In this document: positions 8,039 through 16,529 of the stretch, in pieces
Layout: every line of letters begins with the position of its first letter
Numbering within the stretch: position 1 is the first letter of the stretch
DNA from: JAHJDR01 sp964609965
GTDB lineage: Bacteria; UBA10199; JADGCS01
Direction: 5' to 3'
Assembly (NCBI GenBank): GCA_964609965.1
Contig: CAZSTS010000001.1
Location: 62,001 to 126,000, forward strand
Length of the DNA stretch: 64,000 nt
The notes under the pieces: model-generated
Databases searched by the model: none
Told to the model about the DNA's origin: nothing
Seen by the model: the letters and a program-made list of their open reading frames with translations, nothing else
Made by a program: the position numbers and the translations under genes

Positions 8039-9421
8039 ATGAATACAGTGAATAAATATAACGAATCAAATATTCCCCTCATAGCGATTGTCGGCCAGCC
8101 AAACGTAGGAAAGTCCACTATTTTTAATAGATTATCAGCAAGATGGAATTCTATTGTAGAAGGCAGGCCAGGGATTACCAGGGATCGCATTATTGCAGAG
8201 ATGGATTTAGATGGTATAACTTGCCATCTCATGGATACAGGCGGACTCCAGATTAACCCAAAGGAAAAAATTGAAAAAAAGATGAGTCAGCAGGCCTTAA
8301 GAGGTATCGAAGAAGCTGATCTCATAATATTTGTCTTTGATGGTCGCCAAGGCGTCACTTCTATGGATCATGAGTGGGTAACTCGGTTTCGAAAGGTGAA
8401 AACACCAAAGATATTTGTCGTGAACAAACTTGATGAAGTGAATTTAGATGAAAAGGCCAGAGATTTTTTTGAGCTCGGTGTTTCACCCATTATTGCGATT
8501 TCGGCAGAGAATCAGCGAAATTTTTCAGGTCTTTATGAGGAAATTACTAAAGCAATTTCAGGGTCGCAGGGGGAACGAAAGGACGAAGGGACGAAGGGAC
8601 GAGAAGACGAGGAAGAGGGGGAACGAGAGGACGATCGAAATCTATCCGTAGCTATTATTGGGCGGCCTAATGTGGGTAAATCAACTCTTCTGAATACTCT
8701 TCTAGATGAAGAGCGATGTATTGTGGATGATGTACCTGGCACCACAAGAGATCCCATTGATAGTATTATCGAATATAATAACATCATATATAATTTCGTA
8801 GATACAGCAGGTATTCGTAAGCGAGCTAAAACACGTGAGAGAGTCGAAATATTCTCTGTTATGGCAGCACTAAAATGTATAGACAGGGCTAATCTAGTGC
8901 TTTTACTTGTTGATGCCATAACAGGCCCTACAGAACAGGATGCGCATGTTGCTGGTTATGCTTTTGAAAAAGAAAAGGCCATTATTATCCTCGCCAATAA
9001 ATGGGATGAAGGACAAAAGACGTTTACCCGTGAAGAGTTTGAGGAAAAGATGGAACTTAAGATGAATTATCTTAATTTTTGTCCTATTCTGTATATTTCA
9101 GCCAAAACAGGCAAAAATGTTAACAAGATATTTCAAGCCATTGAGTCTGTTAGAAAACAGTATGAATTTAAGGTCACAACAGGTGAGCTCAACCGTGTTT
9201 TTGAAAAAATAATCAATCACCATTCCTTGCCCCTGTACAAAGGCCAAGAAATCAAGATGTACTATGCTACTCAGGTGAATTCATCTCCTCCAAGTTTTAT
9301 TGTATTCTGCAATTATCCCAAAGAGGTTCATTTCTCTTATAAACGTTATCTTGTTAATTCTCTTCGCGAGATATTCTCTTTAAACAACGTCCCTGTGCGG
9401 TTATTTTTTAGAAAAAGATGA
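8039..9421 (+). CDS. der: Ribosome assembly GTPase Der (EngA)
   Basis: Double-GTPase needed for 50S ribosome maturation. Two G domains are visible: the first with GQPNVGKSTIFN, DTGG and NKLD; the second with GRPNVGKSTLLN, DTAGIRKR and NKWD. The KH-like C-terminal domain ends at the expected length. The start is the ATG at 8039; a GTG three codons earlier is also open and neither has a good ribosome site. The linker between the G domains is unusual: residues about 175-200 are a run of Glu, Arg, Lys, Asp and Gly encoded by imperfect GGACGAAGG repeats (8561-8637). Confidence 0.95.
   Translation: MNTVNKYNESNIPLIAIVGQPNVGKSTIFNRLSARWNSIVEGRPGITRDRIIAEMDLDGITCHLMDTGGLQINPKEKIEKKMSQQALRGIEEADLIIFVFDGRQGVTSMDHEWVTRFRKVKTPKIFVVNKLDEVNLDEKARDFFELGVSPIIAISAENQRNFSGLYEEITKAISGSQGERKDEGTKGREDEEEGEREDDRNLSVAIIGRPNVGKSTLLNTLLDEERCIVDDVPGTTRDPIDSIIEYNNIIYNFVDTAGIRKRAKTRERVEIFSVMAALKCIDRANLVLLLVDAITGPTEQDAHVAGYAFEKEKAIIILANKWDEGQKTFTREEFEEKMELKMNYLNFCPILYISAKTGKNVNKIFQAIESVRKQYEFKVTTGELNRVFEKIINHHSLPLYKGQEIKMYYATQVNSSPPSFIVFCNYPKEVHFSYKRYLVNSLREIFSLNNVPVRLFFRKR
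8561..8637. repeat. Imperfect purine-rich tandem repeat inside der linker
   Basis: Units resembling GGACGAAGG and GGGACGAG repeat in frame between the two G domains of Der, encoding a charged low-complexity linker. The GGAACGA/GGACGA wording resembles the flanks of the palindromic repeat inside proC (36.7 kb), so this may be an in-frame repeat element rather than simple slippage. Confidence 0.6.
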
Positions 9422-9521
9422 TGATATCATTAGCTATCTAGAAAATCCTTGCACTAGCTGATGTTTGCAACTACCTGTTTATTCAAGTCCCATTCATAAA
9501 CTCAGATCAAAAGGAGTAACT

Positions 9522-10433
9522 ATGAAGACCAATAAAACAATATATATTATTTTATTGCTTGTGGCTGTGGGCATTCTCTATTTTGCCCTTAATTTCAATC
9601 AAGGATCTAAAATCACTATTTCGGAATACCAGCCCACACAAGACAACACCAATTACAACTTCAAATACACTCTTAAATTCGCTAATGTTAAAGAAGCGGC
9701 AGAAGTTCTTAAAGATACCGTGGCGAATAATGGTTTTACAAAATACCCAAACTATCCCAACCTCATGCCGATTCCTCTGACTAAACCAGTTAATATTAGT
9801 TATAACATTGAGACAAATACACTTTATTTTCAAACTGACGAAGTAAACTATAAAACGATTCTTAATGCGGGCATTAAGAATATTGATGTCTTTCAACCAC
9901 AAGTCTATCTTGAAACAATCACTGTTATTATGTCTCCTGATCAACTCGGTAAATTTAAATTCACAAATGATAAGGCAACAAACACAGATTGGATGAAAAC
10001 AGATAAAAGCTTTGATACTTCGCAATATGTGACTAATTGGCCACAAAACGTGCTTTTTACAAAGAATGTTTTAGCTAAAAACTATAAAGAGTATGAAGTG
10101 ACCGATAATAATAAGAATTACAATATGCACTTTAAGGTTTGGCCAGAAGTAACAAAAAATAACGAGGTGACACTTAAAATGAGTCACTATACAGGGATGG
10201 TTAGCGAGAAAGTGAATACATCAAAAATCGATCAAATGATATTTTCAGATGTAAAAACACATGAGACAATTATATTTAAAGCACAAACCAAAGATGATAA
10301 CTCTGTTGTTACATTTGTCACTCCCTATGTGATCAACAGTCAGGATGATTACGCGAACATTGTTAATAAACACACTCAGACAAAGGCTGCTCCTACAACA
10401 AATTCAGAAGCTGTTGATTCCACAGATGATTAA
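9522..10433 (+). CDS. Membrane-anchored protein of unknown function
   Basis: A 303-residue protein. The ATG at 9522 is preceded by AAGGAG at a good distance, so earlier in-frame codons are excluded. Residues about 7-27 form a single hydrophobic anchor or uncleaved signal (IYIILLLVAVGILYFALNF), placing the rest outside the cytoplasmic membrane. The mature part is Lys/Asn/Thr-rich with alternating beta-like pattern and no Cys or recognisable motif. It lies 71 bases upstream of nrfH in the same direction, so it may share transcription with the nitrite reductase genes, but nothing ties it functionally to them. Confidence 0.75.
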   Translation: MKTNKTIYIILLLVAVGILYFALNFNQGSKITISEYQPTQDNTNYNFKYTLKFANVKEAAEVLKDTVANNGFTKYPNYPNLMPIPLTKPVNISYNIETNTLYFQTDEVNYKTILNAGIKNIDVFQPQVYLETITVIMSPDQLGKFKFTNDKATNTDWMKTDKSFDTSQYVTNWPQNVLFTKNVLAKNYKEYEVTDNNKNYNMHFKVWPEVTKNNEVTLKMSHYTGMVSEKVNTSKIDQMIFSDVKTHETIIFKAQTKDDNSVVTFVTPYVINSQDDYANIVNKHTQTKAAPTTNSEAVDSTDD

Positions 10434-10504
10434 GAATAGTCTTTTCAAAGAATAATCTTATTTGCTATTCAGTATTTCTCAAAGTATATCCTTAATGAAG
10501 TAAT

Positions 10505-11080
10505 ATGTTATTAGTCACTTTTCTGAAAAATATTTATATTCCTCACAAATGGGTTTTATCATTATTGATCTTAACAGGTGTAATTTTTGGCATAATTTTT
10601 TACGCCTTTTATGTTTCAAGGGCCTATTCGTATTTATCAGATTCACCTACAGCATGTGTTAACTGTCATGTGATGGCGCCACAATATGCTAGCTGGAATC
10701 ATAGCTCTCATCGCGAAAGAGCTAGTTGTAATGAATGTCACGTCCCTCAGGATAATTTTTTGCGTCACTATTTTTTTAAGGCCATGGATGGTCTCAAACA
10801 TTCAACGATTTTCACTGCTCGTCTTGAACCTCAGGTTATAAGAATTAAAAGTGCAGGTGCTGCTGTTGTTCGTGAAAACTGTTTACGATGTCATCAACAT
10901 GCTAATTATGAGGTGATGTTTTCTACTAATACTAAAGAGAATCAAAAGCGGCCATGCTGGGACTGCCACCGTGATGTTCCACATGGACGACCAAACAGCT
11001 TGGCGATTGTGCCAGGTGTTCAAGTGCCTTTGCCAGAGAACCCTGTGCCGCAGTGGTTGAGGGGAAGAAGTAATGAGTAA
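10505..11080 (+). CDS. nrfH: Cytochrome c nitrite reductase small subunit NrfH
   Basis: Membrane tetraheme quinol dehydrogenase of the NapC/NirT/NrfH family that passes electrons from the quinol pool to NrfA. One N-terminal transmembrane helix (about residues 17-38) is followed by four heme c motifs: CVNCH (51-55), CNECH (75-79), CLRCH (126-130) and CWDCH (151-155). The spacing and the early CVNCHVM motif are typical. At 191 residues it is slightly longer than average because of a Pro-rich C-terminal tail. nrfA begins about 20-30 bases downstream; together they are a complete two-gene ammonification module. Confidence 0.95.
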   Translation: MLLVTFLKNIYIPHKWVLSLLILTGVIFGIIFYAFYVSRAYSYLSDSPTACVNCHVMAPQYASWNHSSHRERASCNECHVPQDNFLRHYFFKAMDGLKHSTIFTARLEPQVIRIKSAGAAVVRENCLRCHQHANYEVMFSTNTKENQKRPCWDCHRDVPHGRPNSLAIVPGVQVPLPENPVPQWLRGRSNE

Positions 11081-11113
11081 TGAGAATGACTATTAAATAA
11101 AATGGAGTTTATG

Positions 11114-12598
11114 ATGATCGATTTAAATCAAAAAATAAAAGACAAACCCTATATAGGCTGGCTCATTGTTATTGGAGTGATCGCAGTGGTTTTTATGCTA
11201 GGCCTTTTTGCATCGTCAATTATGGAAAGGCGGGTCGAGGCCTTATTTGCCTACAAGCCTATGGTTGAAATTAAGGATTTTGAACCCAGAAATGAGGTTT
11301 GGGGAAAGAATTTTCCAAAAGAATATGAATCCTATTTAAAAACAGCGGATTCAAATTTCAAAAGTAAGTACATGGGGAGCTATTTATGGGACATGTTAGA
11401 AGAAGATCCCAGGCTGGTTATTCTTTGGGCGGGCTATGGTTTTAGCAAGGATTACAAACAAGGAAGAGGGCACTATCAAGCCATCACTGATATTCGCGAA
11501 TCTCTCAGAACAGGGGCTCCAACAGGACCAGGCACAGGGCCTATGCCAGCCACTTGTTGGACGTGTAAGAGTCCTGATGTGCCAAGATTGATGGATGAGG
11601 TTGGTGTTGAAGGCTTTTATTCAGGAAAATGGGCTGATAAGGGGCATGAAATCGTAAATGCCATTGGTTGTGCTGATTGTCATGATAACAAAACAATGAA
11701 ACTTAAAATCACGAGACCCGCTTTGATCGAGGCCTTTGAACGAATGGGTCAAGATATCTCAAAAGCCTCTCATCAAGAGATGCGTTCATTAGTGTGTGCA
11801 CAATGTCATGTAGAGTATTATTTTAAAGGAAAAAACAAATATCTCACTTTACCTTGGGACAAAGGCCTTTCTGTTGAATCAATGGAAGCTTATTACGATG
11901 AAATAAAGTTTAGTGATTGGACCCATGCTCTTAGCAAGGCACCTATGTTAAAAGCCCAGCACCCTGGTTATGAGGTCTTCTCAACTGGTTTGCATGCCAG
12001 GCGTGGGGTTTCTTGTGCTGATTGCCATATGCCTTACCGCAGTGAAGGAGGGCAGAAGTTTACAGACCATCACATTCAAAGTCCGCTCAATAATATAGCT
12101 GGTTCCTGTCAGATTTGTCACAGTGAAACAGAAGAAGAATTAAAAGAGACAGTCTATAGCAGACAAGATGCTGTGATCCAGAATCGTGATAGCCTAGAGA
12201 TTCTCCTTGTGAGGGCTCATATCGAAGCTAAATTTGCTTGGGATAAAGGGGCAAACAAAGATCAGATGGCACCTGTTTTAAAACTTATTCGCCATGCTCA
12301 ATGGCGCTGGGATTACGCAGCAGCTAGTCATGGAGGTTCTTTTCATTCAGCTGTAGAGGTTTCGAGGGTAATTGCAACAGGCATTGAAAAAGCCCAAGAG
12401 GCTCGCATAGCCCTGACAAGGCTTTTAGCCACCCTTGGTCACAATAAGCCAGTGCCTATCCCAGACATCAATACAAAGGCTAAGGCTCAAAAATACATCG
12501 GTTTGGACAAATCTAAACTAGAGAAAGACAAAGAAGGGTTTTTGCGTTCAATTGTTCCTGAGTGGATAAAGAAAGCTGAAGAAAGAGAGAAAAACTGA
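11114..12598 (+). CDS. nrfA: Ammonia-forming cytochrome c nitrite reductase NrfA
   Basis: Periplasmic pentaheme enzyme reducing nitrite to ammonium with six electrons. Counting from the upstream ATG at 11102, the heme motifs are CWTCK (152-156, the Lys-ligated active-site heme), CADCH (190-194), CAQCH (232-236), CADCH (305-309) and CQICH (336-340). The N-terminus is an uncleaved-looking anchor (about 19-39). A GGAG at 11104-11107 suits initiation at 11111 or 11114 better than at 11102, so the precise start is uncertain. Forms an operon with nrfH. The sigma54 activator gene converges on it with a 13-base gap. Confidence 0.95.
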   Translation: MIDLNQKIKDKPYIGWLIVIGVIAVVFMLGLFASSIMERRVEALFAYKPMVEIKDFEPRNEVWGKNFPKEYESYLKTADSNFKSKYMGSYLWDMLEEDPRLVILWAGYGFSKDYKQGRGHYQAITDIRESLRTGAPTGPGTGPMPATCWTCKSPDVPRLMDEVGVEGFYSGKWADKGHEIVNAIGCADCHDNKTMKLKITRPALIEAFERMGQDISKASHQEMRSLVCAQCHVEYYFKGKNKYLTLPWDKGLSVESMEAYYDEIKFSDWTHALSKAPMLKAQHPGYEVFSTGLHARRGVSCADCHMPYRSEGGQKFTDHHIQSPLNNIAGSCQICHSETEEELKETVYSRQDAVIQNRDSLEILLVRAHIEAKFAWDKGANKDQMAPVLKLIRHAQWRWDYAAASHGGSFHSAVEVSRVIATGIEKAQEARIALTRLLATLGHNKPVPIPDINTKAKAQKYIGLDKSKLEKDKEGFLRSIVPEWIKKAEEREKN

Positions 12599-12611
12599 AA
12601 GGTAAATGAAT

Positions 12612-15341
12612 TTAGGTAGATTTGTCGGAGTCTTCTTCTTTGAATTCTTGTTTTGTGAGTTTGTATTTTTTCATCAACCGAGAGACTTGGGGCCTGGGCA
12701 TCTGAAGATGATAGCTAGCACTGGTAATCTGACCATTAAATAGCTTTAGGGCTCTTTCTATCTGAAGCTTTTCAAATTCTTGTTTTGCTTCAGAAAGTGA
12801 GATTTGCTGAGAATCAATTTTCTTTGTGAGAACACCAAATTGTGGGTTTGTTGCAAGTTGCTCATGTGTATCAATAGGCATTCTAAAAAGTTCTTTTCTT
12901 TCTTCGAGGTGTGATAGTTCAATACAGGGTTTATCTACAAAAATTGAAAGATTGTACATCACGTTAAAGAGTTCTCTTACATTACCAGGCCATGGGTAGT
13001 TGATAAGAAAACTCATTGCTTGGTTTGATACTGTTTTTTGTGGCACATTATTTTCGTCAGCATATTGCTTTAAAGCAAAATCAACTAACAAAGGAATGTC
13101 TTCTTTACGGTTAGAAAGCGAGTCTACGTGGATTTTAATAACAGATATACGGTAATACAGATCTTCTCTGAAGTTGGCTTCTTTTACCATCTTTTCTAGG
13201 TTTCTATTAGTGGCGCAAATAATACGGACATCAATTTTTTGAGACGAAGTAGCCCCAACAGCGGTTATTTCGCGTTCTTGTAGAGCACGTAAGATCTTAA
13301 CCTGCATGCTGAGTGGCATTTCACCAATTTTGTCTAAAAATATGGTGCCTCCATTGGCGGTCACAAAAAGACCTGATTTATTATCCTTGGCATCAGTAAA
13401 AGCTCCTTTAGTGTGACCAAATAATTCTGTTTCTAAAAGGGCTTCAGGTATCGCGGCGCAGTTTACAGTAATAAATGGTTTGTGCTTTCTGGGGCTATTG
13501 TAATGTATCATTTTGGCAACCATTTCTTTGCCGACTCCAGAATTGCCAGAGAGAGTTACTGTAGCTGTGTTATTAAGTGTGTGTTTGATCATGTTAATAA
13601 GATTTTTCTTTGATTCAGATATTCCAATAAAACTGTCATAGGAGTAGTTTGCTATTTCTGCTTCGATGTCATAAAGATGATTACACGATCTCTTTTTTGA
13701 ATTTGTTTTTCTTTCTAAATGAGAGGCGTTGTGTATAATATTAGCAACGAGAGAAACGAGGCTTTCTAATAAAGTTATGTCTTCTTCTTTTTTGATAACG
13801 TTTTTGGATTTGCTATCCAGGTAAATGATGCCCATGTTTTCACCACTCACCACAAGAGGGAGAACTATGATGGATGGTTTATTGATTGATTGGAGAAGTG
13901 TTTGCTGGTTTTCGGATAAATGAAACAGATCATTTGAGATATGAGTGCTTTGTATAAATGGGCGGCCATGCTCGAGAACAGCCTCTGAAAATAGCTGGCA
14001 AGAATAATCAGGGTGTTTCTCGTCATTGAGTTCATCATTATTGAAATGATTTGTTGCTGTGACAGTTTCTGAAAACATGGTATCGAATAGGGTGACAAAA
14101 CCTCTTTCCATATTAGAGAGAGTAGAAATAAAGTGGAGAATTTTTTGAGCAAGGTCATGAAGGTTGTGTTCACAGAGAAGTTCATGCCCCATCTCAATAA
14201 ACTTCTTCATTTGATATTCTGACGATGACTTTAGAGATTGACCGGGTTTAAATTCATAAGATTGATTAAATCCAGGTATGAGATTGTGTGGCATGTGTCT
14301 TGTCAGCTTGTGTAGAAACCCTTGATAAACATTAATCATATCTTCATTATCGTTCAGAACATTATCATGGTTGAGTTTGTTCAGTAACCTTAGGTGTTGT
14401 TCTAAACAAAATTCAATTTGGCCATGGTTGTACAGAAAGTTCATGATTTCTATAAATTTCTTAGTATCTAGCTGACAATTCTCGAATAATATCTCATGTT
14501 CCATTCTGATGAGTTTGTATTGAGTCGTAAGAGCGCTGTTTTGTATCTTTTGGGTGATTTTTCTTAGGCTGTCTAGGTTTGCAATGGATTTCTCTCTTTG
14601 TTTCAATTCAAAATAACATTCGGCCATGAGTAAATAACATTCTGTTTGTAGGTAATCGATATTTGATTCACAGATATTTGCATGGCTGTTCTTTTCGAGC
14701 GACGAGAGAAGGCATTTTGTCATCTCAAGAGTTTTTTTGTAATTACGACTTTTCTTTGTCAGGTGGGCTAAAGAAAGCTTAATGTAAAAATGATGAACAC
14801 AATTATTTTTATGGTGATCACATTCTTCTAAAGTATCATGCAATATTTTTGCGAGATTAATGGATCTGTAGGCCTGATCATTGTTTCCAAAGATGCGATA
14901 ATAGGTGCTGAGTTGTATTAAGCAGTGGATTTTCTCATCAATAAGATCCATGCCTTTATAGATCATAATGATTTCATTCAGTGTTTCAAAGACAACATTG
15001 TATTTATGTTTAGCAGTGCATACGCGAATAAGATCAAAACCAATAACAGCTATAGCAAGTTTATTTTTCTTTTTTCGAGCAAGTTTAATTGCATACTCTA
15101 GGTTTTTCATCGCGCTATTGTATCTTTTGTTAAAATAATCACAATTTCCTGTAAGGTGATAGGCTAGGATTTCTTTTGTACTAGAGTTTTTCGATTTCGC
15201 GAGCTCAAAAAGATGGTTAACATGTTTTTCGATGTCTTTATATTCATTGTGTTGAAGTTCATGTAAAAGATCTCCACAATCAGGATCATAATGATGACGG
15301 CCTTGGCAATGAGGATCATTTTGTTGATGAATGTTAATCAT
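12612..15341 (-). CDS. Sigma54-interacting transcriptional regulator (TPR-GAF-AAA+-Fis HTH) with altered Walker B
   Basis: A 909-residue bacterial enhancer-binding-type protein. Residues about 30-350 look like helical TPR-type repeats, about 390-540 like a GAF sensor, 575-805 is the AAA+ domain and 860-897 a Fis-type helix-turn-helix. In the AAA+ domain Walker A is GNSGVGKE (599-606), the sigma54-contacting loop is GAFTDA (646-651), and arginine-finger segments FRED and YYR are present. Walker B reads FLDKIGEMP (668-676): the usual catalytic Glu after the Asp is Lys (codon AAA at 13331-13329). This should weaken ATP hydrolysis if the family rule holds. The target is unknown; nrfHA converges on it and uppP is divergent. 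Confidence 0.9.
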   Translation of the reverse strand: MINIHQQNDPHCQGRHHYDPDCGDLLHELQHNEYKDIEKHVNHLFELAKSKNSSTKEILAYHLTGNCDYFNKRYNSAMKNLEYAIKLARKKKNKLAIAVIGFDLIRVCTAKHKYNVVFETLNEIIMIYKGMDLIDEKIHCLIQLSTYYRIFGNNDQAYRSINLAKILHDTLEECDHHKNNCVHHFYIKLSLAHLTKKSRNYKKTLEMTKCLLSSLEKNSHANICESNIDYLQTECYLLMAECYFELKQREKSIANLDSLRKITQKIQNSALTTQYKLIRMEHEILFENCQLDTKKFIEIMNFLYNHGQIEFCLEQHLRLLNKLNHDNVLNDNEDMINVYQGFLHKLTRHMPHNLIPGFNQSYEFKPGQSLKSSSEYQMKKFIEMGHELLCEHNLHDLAQKILHFISTLSNMERGFVTLFDTMFSETVTATNHFNNDELNDEKHPDYSCQLFSEAVLEHGRPFIQSTHISNDLFHLSENQQTLLQSINKPSIIVLPLVVSGENMGIIYLDSKSKNVIKKEEDITLLESLVSLVANIIHNASHLERKTNSKKRSCNHLYDIEAEIANYSYDSFIGISESKKNLINMIKHTLNNTATVTLSGNSGVGKEMVAKMIHYNSPRKHKPFITVNCAAIPEALLETELFGHTKGAFTDAKDNKSGLFVTANGGTIFLDKIGEMPLSMQVKILRALQEREITAVGATSSQKIDVRIICATNRNLEKMVKEANFREDLYYRISVIKIHVDSLSNRKEDIPLLVDFALKQYADENNVPQKTVSNQAMSFLINYPWPGNVRELFNVMYNLSIFVDKPCIELSHLEERKELFRMPIDTHEQLATNPQFGVLTKKIDSQQISLSEAKQEFEKLQIERALKLFNGQITSASYHLQMPRPQVSRLMKKYKLTKQEFKEEDSDKST

Positions 15342-15688
15342 AAAATAATATTCAGCCTAACTTTAAATCTCATTGATAAATATTACCCCACAGCGATTAA
15401 CATAGCATAAATCGTGCCATTTCATTACGAAATAAGAGCGATGTATTAGCTAATAAAATCAAATAGATGCCTTGCAGCTGTTTTTGATGCTCGGTCAAAA
15501 TTACCTGCTTATGTAGGCAAAAAATATCCAGACAGGACTTAACATGTGTTTACATGGGCCACAATAGATACCAGGATAGGATATTATTTTCTGTAACAGA
15601 TAATGTCATTTCAGCTGAAAATCGGGGTGAGATTAGTTGAATGTTAGTAGTTGATTCCAAGGCTAGCTCTTTCTATTAGAGATGAGTT
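15342..15688. promoter_or_regulatory. Divergent intergenic region, regulator gene / uppP
   Basis: The 347 bases hold no credible gene. They must contain the promoters of the minus-strand sigma54 regulator and plus-strand uppP. A short inverted repeat (CATGT-GTTT-ACATG, near 15544-15557) and a CCTGC/TAGGC pair near 15509 could be operator-like, but I see no matching second copies and no clear sigma54 (GG-N10-GC) promoter. Confidence 0.4.
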
Positions 15689-16525
15689 ATGACCTATTTT
15701 GAATCTATTCTTCTTGGCCTTGTCCAAGGATTGGGAGAATTTCTTCCCATATCAAGTTCTGCACACTTAGTTATTTTGCCTTGGTTTGTTAAATTCAAAG
15801 ATCCGGGCTTGGCTTTTGATGTGGCTTTGCATTTTGGAACCTTGTTGGCAGTCGTAGCCTATTTTTGGCGTGATTGGTGGCAGATATTATTTGGATCAGG
15901 GCAATATCTTTTTTATCGATGTTCTTCTTCCTATAAACAAAAAATATCTCCTGAACATACAGCAGCATCTCACATGCTTCTTTTGCTTTTTTTAGCGACA
16001 ATACCCGCAGCTATTGCAGGGTTTGTGTTAGATGAATGGGCAGAGACAACCTTAAGGCAGCCACTCTTAGTTGCCATTAACATGATTGTTTTAGGTGCCG
16101 TACTTTTTGCCGTGGATAGAAAAAAAGGCAACACAAAAGGATTATACGATATTTCTTTAAAGATTGCTTTGCTTATTGGGTTTTCACAGATTCTAGCACT
16201 TTTTCCAGGTGTTTCAAGATCGGGAATCACAATCACAATGGCTCTTTTATTAGGAGTAAACAGGCAAGATGCAGCACGGTTTTCTTTTTTGCTTTCTACG
16301 CCCATTATATTTGGAGCCTGCCTTCTCAAGATCAAACATTTTGCTGCTTTTCTTGCTGATCCCATTGCTATCGCTGGCGTTATTACAGCAGCTATTTTTG
16401 GTTTCTTGAGTATCAAATATTTATTGAAGCTCGTTCAAAATTATTCCTTTGCCATTTTTTGTTACTATAGATTTCTGTTTGGGTTTGCGGTAATTTATTT
16501 GTGGATATTTTGGGCCATAGGATAA
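15689..16525 (+). CDS. uppP: Undecaprenyl-diphosphatase
   Basis: Dephosphorylates undecaprenyl pyrophosphate to recycle the lipid carrier for peptidoglycan and other surface polymers. The 278-residue, multi-helix protein carries both family signatures: the N-terminal GLVQGLGEFLPISSSAH block and FPGVSRSGITIT about residues 172-183. Only a weak ribosome site (GAGATGAGT) precedes the ATG. polA begins four bases after the stop, so the two are co-transcribed. Confidence 0.95.
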   Translation: MTYFESILLGLVQGLGEFLPISSSAHLVILPWFVKFKDPGLAFDVALHFGTLLAVVAYFWRDWWQILFGSGQYLFYRCSSSYKQKISPEHTAASHMLLLLFLATIPAAIAGFVLDEWAETTLRQPLLVAINMIVLGAVLFAVDRKKGNTKGLYDISLKIALLIGFSQILALFPGVSRSGITITMALLLGVNRQDAARFSFLLSTPIIFGACLLKIKHFAAFLADPIAIAGVITAAIFGFLSIKYLLKLVQNYSFAIFCYYRFLFGFAVIYLWIFWAIG

Positions 16526-16529
16526 AAAA

